NCBI GenBank assembly: GCA_034769895.1
Contig: CM068368.1
Location: 690,509,877-690,573,876, forward strand
Direction: 5' to 3'
Origin: Magicicada septendecula
Taxonomy: Eukaryota; Arthropoda; Insecta; Hemiptera; Cicadidae
Length of the DNA: 64,000 nucleotides
Under the pieces are notes generated by a model. That model had not been told where the DNA came from. It searched no databases and saw only the letters and a list, made by a program, of their open reading frames with translations. Each line of letters begins with the position of its first letter. The stretch's first letter is position 1. Below, one piece after another: positions 18,827 to 31,033 of this stretch. The translations under genes and the position numbers were made by a program.

Positions 18827-21707
18827 ATTAAGTAACCGCTTACGTACCTCTTTTAAATTATTTTATTATCACACGTCGCTTGTCTTTGATTTCAAAATCT
18901 GTCGTTAAATAATTTTTAACTTTTTTATTTAATTTAATCGATTCAATTAGGATATTTTGTTTAATTAAATTAATTTTATTTGATTAATTAATTGTTGTAA
19001 TCCCAGTTAGTTGAATGTAGTTAGCTTTTGGAGACATCTCGAAGTTCATTAGCACTTCCGTTGAACTATATAGTCTGTGTACTGTAAGGTGTAGTTTTGA
19101 CAAAGTTATTAAATAATTCAAACCTTCACGTACCTTTTGTGTCGTACTGGAAGTTCAGATGGTCTCAATTTGTCAGTAAACTGTTAAGTTTTCACAAAAA
19201 AACAGTATGACTGCATTGTTTGTTATTAAGTGAGCTAGTTTGCTTTTACTTGGGCGCCATATGGAATTTCTGGTTAATATTCCATAAAAGAATTTATTAG
19301 AATAATAAAATAAATAATTTTGATTGATGTTAACTTGTATGTTGATTGAGTAATTAAAATAATATCATTAATTAATTTCCTTCTGGTCTATTCATTTAAA
19401 TTTAACTGTTAGCGCTTCATACGTTCAAATAGCCAACTTGACTGGTTGATTGCTTTGAATTCGCAACTTATTTACTTGAAAAAAAAGATTAATCACTGTT
19501 TCAATAAATACTGATAATGTTTGAAAAATAACAATTCTCTTATTTATTGCTCACTATTTGCTTATTTCAACTTAATACATTCAAATTAATAACACTAACG
19601 GATTACACACTATCCGGCTTTAAACTATACTAACCCAGTGGGCTGGCAATGATAACTCTGATAATAATTAGACGTTTGTTTACAAATATTTCATACCTCA
19701 AGGGTGGTTTCTTTTAAATTACAGGATAAAACGCCTATGCCTTGCATTACGATGCTATTAGTTTGAGGTTAACTACATTAATCTTATTACATGAATTAAT
19801 ATATTCGGAATAGTATAATTCCTCTAAATAAATAAAGACAGTGCTTAGTACTTATGGTATTATTGTTTTTGCGTTAGTATACAGGTGTATTATTTTTTAT
19901 ACTACTAACATCTTATACATACACAATGTAAATATATGGCACAGTACTCCCTGTATTATAATCACATGGATTATTTCTTAATACACTTAATGATTGGGTA
20001 CACTGATCGTATTTCACTGCACTGTTTACGCGTACGAACGAATATGACTTCTTGAATAATTATTTACTTGGTAAGGTATTTCGCCTAACCTTGTTTTTTA
20101 ATTCGCACCTCTAGTAAAGATAACACTACTGGTTTCGATGCACTTTAATAGATTTGTACTTCTTCATTTTGATTAAAAATTTCTGATGATAATTTTGGTC
20201 TGGAGTCTTGTAGTTGCTGATCGAATGGAATTTGACAAAATGTGTGTTGTTTACTCTCGCTTCTGTATATATAGTCTCTTGAGATCGACGCTAGGCTTCA
20301 CTAACTAATTTCTAAGGTAATTCCTGATTGGTTGGAAATGATGTCATGATGAGGTCATTCTATTTTTAGCTATTACATAATTGTATTCAACGCGTGGTTT
20401 TCATTGTTCTTATTACTCCTTGTATTTATCCAAAATATACAAAAATTATTATGCTAACATTTATATCTCAGTTATTTTAATTACAAATTAGGTTTTATAA
20501 ATAGCATCGTATTGCTTATTTCTTTCTTGTCATTTTGATATGAATTGATGCAAGTTTGGTTACATCTGTCATTCATAAATTCTATTTTAATAATAGCCTA
20601 TTCTAAATAATGCATTGTTTTAAGCGTCTTCTGCTAAACGTTGCAGATCCGATTTTAACATTTTTAAATATTTATTTAACTCTCCTTAATTTCTATTCTG
20701 AACATAATTATTTTATTTAAATGAACATATTATTATTTATAATTGCTACATCCAGCTGAACATTATTAATCATTATTACACATTTGTTGATTATTATTTA
20801 TAGACTGCTTTACTTCACTATTCTTTTTTCAACATTATTCTTATTTACTATACTTATAATATTACACATGGTATGGTGATTTGCACCTTTTTCAATATTC
20901 TTATTACTATATCTTCCTATGCTTTGTAAGGTCTCTACATGATTATGATATTCATGATTTGGTTGGGTCCTCATTGGTTTGTTGTTATTTCAATGTTCTC
21001 TTTAGTATAGACTTCACATAAGTTGTGTGTCTTTACTTTGAGTTTTTTATTAGATTAGTTATTGCTCATTGAGTAATCTCCACTCATCTTAAGCCATTCT
21101 TTTGGTTTACATATTTCATTATAAGGTTTTGTTCCTTGACTGACAATACATCCTTTTACATATTTTATATTCTTATAACATTATCTAAATACATTTAGTT
21201 GTTACCTTGATGTTATTTAGTTGTTATCATTATTATAATATATACAATTTGTTCTCTCATTATCTTTCATAGTTCATGATTAACAATAATATATTTCCTT
21301 ATGTTTGTCATTCAAATTATTACTTTGCCATTATTCAGCTAGCGTGCTGTTTATAATAATAATACATGTTAAAAAATATCATTTCTGTCATCTTTTATTT
21401 TACTCACGCTATTTGACTTGGTTTATTAAAGGTTTGTTAGGCTCACTTAAACAGTCTATTTGGGAACTAGTTTTGTCAATTTGTCTTTGTCAAATTCTCT
21501 GTTTATGTTGTAGTGTCATATTATGCTGATAGCAGTTTTACTACTGTTCACTTGAAGGTCTTATCTCCTTTCAATCTTTGATGGTTTATGATTTTAATGC
21601 TATTATATTCTTCCTTGTTACCTATACTTGGTTCTTACTCATAATTATTTTGGTATTATTCACTCATCTGGTGGTTTTATGAGTATGGAACGTTTTGTGA
21701 CGTTACA
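18824..21707 (-). repeat. Array LTR 1 (2884 bp, long variant)
   Basis: Bounded by TGTATTAAG (others have TGTAATAAG) and GACGTTACA. It contains a 347-bp segment (about 19758-20104) that is absent from LTRs 3-8. It is nearly identical to LTR 2; the few differences I saw lie in the first 130 bp, next to the AT tract. Confidence 0.9.
20266..20273. promoter_or_regulatory. Candidate LTR TATA box of array element
   Basis: TATATATA about 1.44 kb from either LTR end, in a locally less AT-rich setting. It reads as a TATA motif on either strand; minus-strand use would place U3 before it and R-U5 after. In LTRs 7 and 8 the site is shortened to TATATAGAG on the plus strand (near 55588 and 61435). Confidence 0.35.
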
Positions 21708-21725
21708 TATGCTCCCCTCTCAAAA
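21708..21725 (-). promoter_or_regulatory. Polypurine tract of array unit 1
   Basis: Minus-strand GAGAGGGGAGCATA directly precedes the LTR start TGTAACG. Identical tracts begin at 27813, 33649, 39499, 45342, 51184, 57030 and 62877. Confidence 0.65.
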
Positions 21726-22100
21726 TTGATAATTTGGGAAAAACAAGTTTCTTGGTTTGATGAAATTATCAGTTTAATTTTAGTTATTTATAACACTCCT
21801 GCTTTCTTCTTATATAACTCAATGGTTGGTTGTGTATTGGTTTTGACTTTGTTCTTCATTAGTCTCCTTTACTTAGCATACAAATAATTGTGGTCGGTTG
21901 TTTCATTTGATTGGTTATTTGTTGATTCATTCATTTGTTCGTATCATAATAATTTCCCTGTTCTCCTGTTGTAATACATTACTCCTTCTCATTAAACGCA
22001 TTTGATTCATATAACAATTCTCCTTTTCCATTCCATTACCTCAATGTTGTTTATTTTATCCCTGAAATACAATAATTCCCTAACATTTTTTCCCTAACAT

Positions 22101-22190
22101 TTATAGTTGGTTCGGAGTCAGAGGGGCTCTCTTGGCATCCATTCTCCGCCGTTCCTTAACTATATACTCACAGATCAGAGGAATCTTCAT
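22101..22190 (-). other. Small open frame with splice-acceptor-like lead-in
   Basis: A 29-codon ATG frame (starting MKIPLICEYIV) in an otherwise noncoding, T-rich part of the unit; locally it is much richer in G and C. Just upstream the minus strand reads TTTTATTGTTTCAG, a good 3' splice-site pattern, and GTGAGT follows inside the frame. Part of this patch is conserved in the decayed relative near 16645. It may be a remnant of a lost pol or spliced frame; it recurs in every unit. Confidence 0.25.
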
Positions 22191-22965
22191 CTCTGTCTGA
22201 AACAATAAAAGCTGTACATAACAACAGTTGCACTATCACAACATATTAGACATAATATATAATTCATAATTCATTATAAAACATTACATTCATTTATTAG
22301 AATACGCAAGGGATTAGAGGTTCCATTACATATATTCCATTACTATTTCACTTCTGATGCTTTATCAATTCATTTAAAATATTATTCTTCACAGGTAATT
22401 GGTTAACATAACTCGACATATATGCTGTATTATCATAAGCTTGTTGTTGTTCATCAATACTATATTAGATGTTGGTTTCATTATTATATACCTTTTTTTC
22501 ACATTTATTTTCATCACTATTTAATTATGCAGTTATATTTATAAATTCATCATCACATTATACTGTAGTATTCTATGCTTCCCCATTTTCATCATAATTC
22601 ATTCATAATATAGATTATATAATAGTTTGTAACATTTCTAGGTTGGTTGGTTCTTTTAATTATTCATTTAAGTAATTGTGTCATTAGCATCATTCTTTTG
22701 TTAGTCATTTAATCATTATCTCATTCTATTTATTATACACTTTATATTAGTTGGATTGTTCATGGTATCGTCTAGTCTTCGTCTGTATCCGGTAATTAGT
22801 TTATTTCGATTTATCGTTAGTTTTATATATTTTAATTAGGTTCACATAATTCTTCTTCTCTGATTTGCTTTATTCGGTATCCATAAAATCCGTCCCTTTT
22901 CTCCAATGGTTGTTTGAACTTGGTTTATCCGTGGTCGATTATTCTCGTCGCTCTGGTTCGTTGGA

Positions 22966-24335
22966 TTACCTTCGTTTCAGATTGATTTCTGTACTGGTGG
23001 TGTATCTCTCTATCATTCGGCTCTTCCACTTTGCTGCTACCAAATTTTCGTTTATTTTACGGTCTTCCGTCATGGTTCGAACTACTTCCGTGGTTGTTGA
23101 TTCCTTTTGAATTAACTGACCTTGTAATTTTTCTGTTATCCGTGGTTGGTGGTTCTCATTCATTCTTTTATGGATTCCGTTTATTTTCCGGCAGAATTTT
23201 TCCCTGCGTTTTTCGTTGTCTTCTAAGAATATTTCCATTGTCTTCTTCACTGGTTCATCCATATTGTTTCTTAATCGTTTGAATTGTTCACTCATAATCT
23301 CCATTAATTCTCCATGCTCCTTGGTTAGTTTTGGTTTTTTCGCCTCTTCTAATCTCTCCGGGAAGTCACGTGAGGTTCGTTTAGATTTTGTAAATTGACT
23401 TACTTCTCTTGGTTCAGTAATTGGTATATTGTGCACCTTAACTAATCCACTTTTGATCATTTCCAGTCCTTCTCGTGTATTTATTATTTTCTTTGGATGT
23501 ATTTTTTCTATTTTCTTTATTTTCTGAATTACTTGGTTCTTTACACCTTTAGTGTTGATTTCTATGTGCTTACTATTGTCTTTGTTTCTGTTACGTTTAT
23601 TTTCAGATAACAATGTACTTGTGTCTTCTTCATTTTTTGTTTGTTTACCATTATCTTCAGAAGCACTCTCTAGCGTTGTATCCCATTGTTTGAATCCACT
23701 GTCCATCGTTTTCTTGAGTTGATCTAATTTTTCATGAGTTCCTTGGTATGCTTCCTTCACCATTTGGGGAAATTGTTCCCTCATAAACTTTATCATTAAG
23801 TCCAGGAATTTTTCATTTTCTGTTTGCGCGGTTCCATCAGGTGGGTTTTCTATGGTATTACCTCCTGTAACCTCCACTTCAGGCGTTTTCGTACCATTGG
23901 TTTCTTTTAATTTTTTCTTTAATGGTTCTGGATTTTTATCTGTATTTTCTATGATTGTTTATTTTCACTTATTATTTCTTCGGTGTCTTTATTATTCATT
24001 TTCGTTATATCATTATTATTATTTATCTTCTTATAGAGGGTTTCCATGTTTTTATTCACGGTTTCACTGTGTTCATTTAAAGGTTCGTATGCTTTATTAT
24101 TATCATTTTCTTTTATCGGTTCGATCACTAGTTTAGTATTTATGATTTCTTCCTCTTTTTTATTATTATCATCTATAGTCTGTTCTTGAGTATTTTTATT
24201 TAACTCTTCTTTTAGTGATTCTGTGGATTTCTTACTATCGTCCATCTTCTTATTCATCTCCATTATTCTCTCTTCTCGCACCTCATTTAATTCTTTCCTC
24301 CATTCACAAATGTCTTCTCTGGATTGATCAAACAT
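22966..24335 (-). pseudogene. ORF2 gag-like protein, unit 1, frameshifted
   Basis: Same gene as the 460-codon ORF2 of units 3-7, but a 13-bp deletion at about 23953-23960, between copies of GATTGTTT, shifts the frame. This leaves a 128-codon front part (23949-24335) and a 303-codon rear part (22966-23877). Confidence 0.8.
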
Positions 24336-24397
24336 AACCCTTATCCATTCTCTTAACTCTGCATTTTCCGTTTGTATCGGTTTCTCTGGTTGTGTGA

Positions 24398-24748
24398 TTA
24401 ATTGTCTCCATTGTTCATACTCCTCCTGTGTATATTGCTGTCACATGTGCGTATATTCCCCTTTCTTTCGTTTTTCATTTGTGTTTCATTCTTGTATAAT
24501 CTCTTCCAATCAGCCTTAGTCATTCCTTCCATCTTTTTATCGTTATTATTGTGGATTGTCCCGGTAGACTCTTCTTTATTACACTTTGCTTCTAGCTTCC
24601 ACATTTCATCATAAATATCTTCAAATGACATTTTGTTGTTCGGTATCAACTTTATACTCGCACGACTCATCTGTGCTCGTTCGTGATCCGTGGTATTTTC
24701 AAAAATATAATCCATATCTCTGGTGATTTTTTTAAATAATACTGTCAT
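24398..24748 (-). CDS. ORF1, gag-like N-terminal frame, unit 1
   Basis: 116 codons from an ATG that follows an in-frame TAG, so the start is well defined. The first 60 residues (MTVLFKKITRDMDYIFEN and on) look like a folded helical domain; the tail is Asn/Lys rich. It lies immediately upstream of ORF2 in another frame. A 1-nt insertion (GAAAGGGG for GAACGGG in unit 4) changes its last 20 or so codons in units 1-3. I recognise no family; position alone suggests gag. Confidence 0.6.
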   Translation of the reverse strand: MTVLFKKITRDMDYIFENTTDHERAQMSRASIKLIPNNKMSFEDIYDEMWKLEAKCNKEESTGTIHNNNDKKMEGMTKADWKRLYKNETQMKNERKGNIRTCDSNIHRRSMNNGDN

Positions 24749-24914
24749 CCATTCCGCGGAGCTTAATCGTCTCTATGGTTCGGGCATCTTCTTTTCTGGT
24801 TGTAACATCGCTCTTCTTGGTATGGTCGTTTTACTGTAACTGCCGGGCTAAAGTAGACTAATTGAAATAAAATATTCGTATCCTTTATTCTCCTGTCTAC
24901 TCAAAGCCGCTCTA

Positions 24915-24925
24915 GTTGGTCGCCA
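24915..24925 (-). promoter_or_regulatory. Primer-binding-site-like sequence, unit 1
   Basis: TGGCGACCAAC on the minus strand, 3 nt (AAG) after the LTR end. It begins with the TGG expected opposite a tRNA CCA end. Identical sites: 31020-31030, 36870-36880, 42713-42723, 48555-48565, 54397-54407 and 60244-60254. The primer tRNA is not identified. Confidence 0.65.
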
Positions 24926-24928
24926 CTT

Positions 24929-27812
24929 TGTAATAAGTAACCGCTTACGTACCTCTTTTAAATTATTTTATTATCACACGTCGCTTGTCTTTTATTTCAA
25001 AATCTGTCGTTAAATAATTTTTAACTTTTTTATTTAATTTAATCAATTCAATTAGGATATTTTGTTTAATTAAATTAATTTTATTTGATTAATTAATTGT
25101 TGTAATCCCAGTTAGTTGAATGTAGTTAGCTTTTGGAGACATCTCGAAGTTCATTAGCACTTCCGTTGAACTATATAGTCTGTGTACTGTAAGGTGTAGT
25201 TTTGACAAAGTTATTAAATAATTCAAACCTTCACGTACCTTTTGTGTCGTACTGGAAGTTCAGATGGTCTCAATTTGTCAGTAAACTGTTAAGTTTTCAC
25301 AAAAAAACAGTATGACTGCATTGTTTGTTATTAAGTGAGCTAGTTTGCTTTTACTTGGGCGCCATATGGAATTTCTGGTTAATATTCCATAAAAGAATTT
25401 ATTAGAATAATAAAATAAATAATTTTGATTGATGTTAACTTGTATGTTGATTGAGTAATTAAAATAATATCATTAATTAATTTCCTTCTGGTCTATTCAT
25501 TTAAATTTAACTGTTAGCGCTTCATACGTTCAAATAGCCAACTTGACTGGTTGATTGCTTTGAATTCGCAACTTATTTACTTGAAAAAAAAGATTAATCA
25601 CTGTTTCAATAAATACTGATAATGTTTGAAAAATAACAATTCTCTTATTTATTGCTCACTATTTGCTTATTTCAACTTAATACATTCAAATTAATAACAC
25701 TAACGGATTACACACTATCCGGCTTTAAACTATACTAACCCAGTGGGCTGGCAATGATAACTCTGATAATAATTAGACGTTTGTTTACAAATATTTCATA
25801 CCTCAAGGGTGGTTTCTTTTAAATTACAGGATAAAACGCCTATGCCTTGCATTACGATGCTATTAGTTTGAGGTTAACTACATTAATCTTATTACATGAA
25901 TTAATATATTCGGAATAGTATAATTCCTCTAAATAAATAAAGACAGTGCTTAGTACTTATGGTATTATTGTTTTTGCGTTAGTATACAGGTGTATTATTT
26001 TTTATACTACTAACATCTTATACATACACAATGTAAATATATGGCACAGTACTCCCTGTATTATAATCACATGGATTATTTCTTAATACACTTAATGATT
26101 GGGTACACTGATCGTATTTCACTGCACTGTTTACGCGTACGAACGAATATGACTTCTTGAATAATTATTTACTTGGTAAGGTATTTCGCCTAACCTTGTT
26201 TTTTAATTCGCACCTCTAGTAAAGATAACACTACTGGTTTCGATGCACTTTAATAGATTTGTACTTCTTCATTTTGATTAAAAATTTCTGATGATAATTT
26301 TGGTCTGGAGTCTTGTAGTTGCTGATCGAATGGAATTTGACAAAATGTGTGTTGTTTACTCTCGCTTCTGTATATATAGTCTCTTGAGATCGACGCTAGG
26401 CTTCACTAACTAATTTCTAAGGTAATTCCTGATTGGTTGGAAATGATGTCATGATGAGGTCATTCTATTTTTAGCTATTACATAATTGTATTCAACGCGT
26501 GGTTTTCATTGTTCTTATTACTCCTTGTATTTATCCAAAATATACAAAAATTATTATGCTAACATTTATATCTCAGTTATTTTAATTACAAATTAGGTTT
26601 TATAAATAGCATCGTATTGCTTATTTCTTTCTTGTCATTTTGATATGAATTGATGCAAGTTTGGTTACATCTGTCATTCATAAATTCTATTTTAATAATA
26701 GCCTATTCTAAATAATGCATTGTTTTAAGCGTCTTCTGCTAAACGTTGCAGATCCGATTTTAACATTTTTAAATATTTATTTAACTCTCCTTAATTTCTA
26801 TTCTGAACATAATTATTTTATTTAAATGAACATATTATTATTTATAATTGCTACATCCAGCTGAACATTATTAATCATTATTACACATTTGTTGATTATT
26901 ATTTATAGACTGCTTTACTTCACTATTCTTTTTTCAACATTATTCTTATTTACTATACTTATAATATTACACATGGTATGGTGATTTGCACCTTTTTCAA
27001 TATTCTTATTACTATATCTTCCTATGCTTTGTAAGGTCTCTACATGATTATGATATTCATGATTTGGTTGGGTCCTCATTGGTTTGTTGTTATTTCAATG
27101 TTCTCTTTAGTATAGACTTCACATAAGTTGTGTGTCTTTACTTTGAGTTTTTTATTAGATTAGTTATTGCTCATTGAGTAATCTCCACTCATCTTAAGCC
27201 ATTCTTTTGGTTTACATATTTCATTATAAGGTTTTGTTCCTTGACTGACAATACATCCTTTTACATATTTTATATTCTTATAACATTATCTAAATACATT
27301 TAGTTGTTACCTTGATGTTATTTAGTTGTTATCATTATTATAATATATACAATTTGTTCTCTCATTATCTTTCATAGTTCATGATTAACAATAATATATT
27401 TCCTTATGTTTGTCATTCAAATTATTACTTTGCCATTATTCAGCTAGCGTGCTGTTTATAATAATAATACATGTTAAAAAATATCATTTCTGTCATCTTT
27501 TATTTTACTCACGCTATTTGACTTGGTTTATTAAAGGTTTGTTAGGCTCACTTAAACAGTCTATTTGGGAACTAGTTTTGTCAATTTGTCTTTGTCAAAT
27601 TCTCTGTTTATGTTGTAGTGTCATATTATGCTGATAGCAGTTTTACTACTGTTCACTTGAAGGTCTTATCTCCTTTCAATCTTTGATGGTTTATGATTTT
27701 AATGCTATTATATTCTTCCTTGTTACCTATACTTGGTTCTTACTCATAATTATTTTGGTATTATTCACTCATCTGGTGGTTTTATGAGTATGGAACGTTT
27801 TGTGACGTTACA
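24929..27812 (-). repeat. Array LTR 2 (2884 bp, long variant)
   Basis: Near-identical to LTR 1 and equal in length, including the 347-bp long-variant segment (starting near 25863). Confidence 0.92.
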
Positions 27813-29070
27813 TATGCTCCCCTCTCAAAATTGATAATTTGGGAAAAACAAGTTTCTTGGTTTGATGAAATTATCAGTTTAATTTTAGTTATTTATAACA
27901 CTCCTGCTTTCTTCTTATATAACTCAATGGTTGGTTGTGTATTGGTTTTGACTTTGTTCTTCATTAGTCTCCTTTACTTAGCATACAAATAATTGTGGTC
28001 GGTTGTTTCATTTGATTGGTTATTTGTTGATTCATTCATTTGTTCGTATCATAATAATTTCCCTGTTCTCCTGTTGTAATACATTACTCCTTCTCATTAA
28101 ACGCATTTGATTCATATAACAATTCTCCTTTTCCATTCCATTACCTCAATGTTGTTTATTTTATCCCTGAAATACAATAATTCCCTAACATTTTTTCCCT
28201 AACATTTATAGTTGGTTCGGAGTCAGAGGGGCTCTCTTGGCATCCATTCTCCGCCGTTCCTTAACTATATACTCACAGATCAGAGGAATCTTCATCTCTG
28301 TCTGAAACAATAAAAGCTGTACATAACAACAGTTGCACTATCACAACATATTAGACATAATATATAATTCATAATTCATTATAAAACATTACATTCATTT
28401 ATTAGAATACGCAAGGGATTAGAGGTTCCATTACATATATTCCATTACTATTTCACTTCTGATGCTTTATCAATTCATTTAAAATATTATTCTTCACAGG
28501 TAATTGGTTAACATAACTCGACATATATGCTGTATTATCATAAGCTTGTTGTTGTTCATCAATACTATATTAGATGTTGGTTTCATTATTATATACCTTT
28601 TTTTCACATTTATTTTCATCACTATTTAATTATGCAGTTATATTTATAAATTCATCATCACATTATACTGTAGTATTCTATGCTTCCCCATTTTCATCAT
28701 AATTCATTCATAATATAGATTATATAATAGTTTGTAACATTTCTAGGTTGGTTGGTTCTTTTAATTATTCATTTAAGTAATTGTGTCATTAGCATCATTC
28801 TTTTGTTAGTCATTTAATCATTATCTCATTCTATTTATTATACACTTTATATTAGTTGGATTGTTCATGGTATCGTCTAGTCTTCGTCTGTATCCGGTAA
28901 TTAGTTTATTTCGATTTATCGTTAGTTTTATATATTTTAATTAGGTTCACATAATTCTTCTTCTCTGATTTGCTTTATTCGGTATCCATAAAATCCGTCC
29001 CTTTTCTCCAATGGTTGTTTGAACTTGGTTTATCCGTGGTCGATTATTCTCGTCGCTCTGGTTCGTTGGA

Positions 29071-30440
29071 TTACCTTCGTTTCAGATTGATTTCTGTACT
29101 GGTGGTGTATCTCTCTATCATTCGGCTCTTCCACTTTGCTGCTACCAAATTTTCGTTTATTTTACGGTCTTCCGTCATGGTTCGAACTACTTCCGTGGTT
29201 GTTGATTCCTTTTGAATTAACTGACCTTGTAATTTTTCTGTTATCCGTGGTTGGTGGTTCTCATTCATTCTTTTATGGATTCCGTTTATTTTCCGGCAGA
29301 ATTTTTCCCTGCGTTTTTCGTTGTCTTCTAAGAATATTTCCATTGTCTTCTTCACTGGTTCATCCATATTGTTTCTTAATCGTTTGAATTGTTCACTCAT
29401 AATCTCCATTAATTCTCCATGCTCCTTGGTTAGTTTTGGTTTTTTCGCCTCTTCTAATCTCTCCGGGAAGTCACGTGAGGTTCGTTTAGATTTTGTAAAT
29501 TGACTTACTTCTCTTGGTTCAGTAATTGGTATATTGTGCACCTTAACTAATCCACTTTTGATCATTTCCAGTCCTTCTCGTGTATTTATTATTTTCTTTG
29601 GATGTATTTTTTCTATTTTCTTTATTTTCTGAATTACTTGGTTCTTTACACCTTTAGTGTTGATTTCTATGTGCTTACTATTGTCTTTGTTTCTGTTACG
29701 TTTATTTTCAGATAACAATGTACTTGTGTCTTCTTCATTTTTTGTTTGTTTACCATTATCTTCAGAAGCACTCTCTAGCGTTGTATCCCATTGTTTGAAT
29801 CCACTGTCCATCGTTTTCTTGAGTTGATCTAATTTTTCATGAGTTCCTTGGTATGCTTCCTTCACCATTTGGGGAAATTGTTCCCTCATAAACTTTATCA
29901 TTAAGTCCAGGAATTTTTCATTTTCTGTTTGCGCGGTTCCATCAGGTGGGTTTTCTATGGTATTACCTCCTGTAACCTCCACTTCAGGCGTTTTCGTACC
30001 ATTGGTTTCTTTTAATTTTTTCTTTAATGGTTCTGGATTTTTATCTGTATTTTCTATGATTGTTTATTTTCACTTATTATTTCTTCGGTGTCTTTATTAT
30101 TCATTTTCGTTATATCATTATTATTATTTATCTTCTTATAGAGGGTTTCCATGTTTTTATTCACGGTTTCACTGTGTTCATTTAAAGGTTCGTATGCTTT
30201 ATTATTATCATTTTCTTTTATCGGTTCGATCACTAGTTTAGTATTTATGATTTCTTCCTCTTTTTTATTATTATCATCTATAGTCTGTTCTTGAGTATTT
30301 TTATTTAACTCTTCTTTTAGTGATTCTGTGGATTTCTTACTATCGTCCATCTTCTTATTCATCTCCATTATTCTCTCTTCTCGCACCTCATTTAATTCTT
30401 TCCTCCATTCACAAATGTCTTCTCTGGATTGATCAAACAT
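29071..30440 (-). pseudogene. ORF2, unit 2, same 13-bp deletion
   Basis: Front part 30054-30440, rear part 29071-29982. It shares the exact deletion of unit 1. Confidence 0.8.
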
Positions 30441-30502
30441 AACCCTTATCCATTCTCTTAACTCTGCATTTTCCGTTTGTATCGGTTTCTCTGGTTGTGT
30501 GA

Positions 30503-30853
30503 TTAATTGTCTCCATTGTTCATACTCCTCCTGTGTATATTGCTGTCACATGTGCGTATATTCCCCTTTCTTTCGTTTTTCATTTGTGTTTCATTCTTGT
30601 ATAATCTCTTCCAATCAGCCTTAGTCATTCCTTCCATCTTTTTATCGTTATTATTGTGGATTGTCCCGGTAGACTCTTCTTTATTACACTTTGCTTCTAG
30701 CTTCCACATTTCATCATAAATATCTTCAAATGACATTTTGTTGTTCGGTATCAACTTTATACTCGCACGACTCATCTGTGCTCGTTCGTGATCCGTGGTA
30801 TTTTCAAAAATATAATCCATATCTCTGGTGATTTTTTTAAATAATACTGTCAT
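30503..30853 (-). CDS. ORF1, unit 2
   Basis: 116 codons, the same translation as unit 1. Confidence 0.6.
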   Translation of the reverse strand: MTVLFKKITRDMDYIFENTTDHERAQMSRASIKLIPNNKMSFEDIYDEMWKLEAKCNKEESTGTIHNNNDKKMEGMTKADWKRLYKNETQMKNERKGNIRTCDSNIHRRSMNNGDN

Positions 30854-31033
30854 CCATTCCGCGGAGCTTAATCGTCTCTATGGTTCGGGCATCTTCTTTT
30901 CTGGTTGTAACATCGCTCTTCTTGGTATGGTCGTTTTACTGTAACTGCCGGGCTAAAGTAGACTAATTGAAATAAAATATTCGTATCCTTTATTCTCCTG
31001 TCTACTCAAAGCCGCTCTAGTTGGTCGCCACTT

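Larger units (their letters stand above)
21708..24928 (-). mobile_element. Array internal region 1 (3221 bp)
   Basis: ORF1 (24398-24748), broken ORF2 (22966-24335), then noncoding T-rich (plus strand) sequence from 22840 to the purine tract. The leader between PBS and ORF1 is about 170 nt and holds a short upstream ATG frame ending before ORF1. It appears identical to internal region 2. Confidence 0.9.
27813..31033 (-). mobile_element. Array internal region 2 (3221 bp)
   Basis: Matches internal region 1 throughout where compared, so units 1 and 2 are a recent tandem duplication. It is flanked by a long LTR on the left and a short LTR on the right, so it cannot be a simple single insertion. 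Confidence 0.9.

Noticed and set aside
20184..20210. CTGATGA in the array LTR as another hammerhead
   Set aside because: No GAAA and no pairing flanks at the needed distance.
21305..21529. Plus-strand 74-codon frame repeated in all eight LTRs
   Set aside because: Starts at TTG, lies antisense inside the LTR, and its hydrophobic translation is what T-rich DNA gives. Its conservation follows from the repeat itself.
22865..23282. Plus-strand membrane-like frames opposite ORF2 (all units)
   Set aside because: Antisense shadows of the charged, A-rich ORF2; the Leu/Phe/Ser content is the complement of Lys/Glu/Asn codons.
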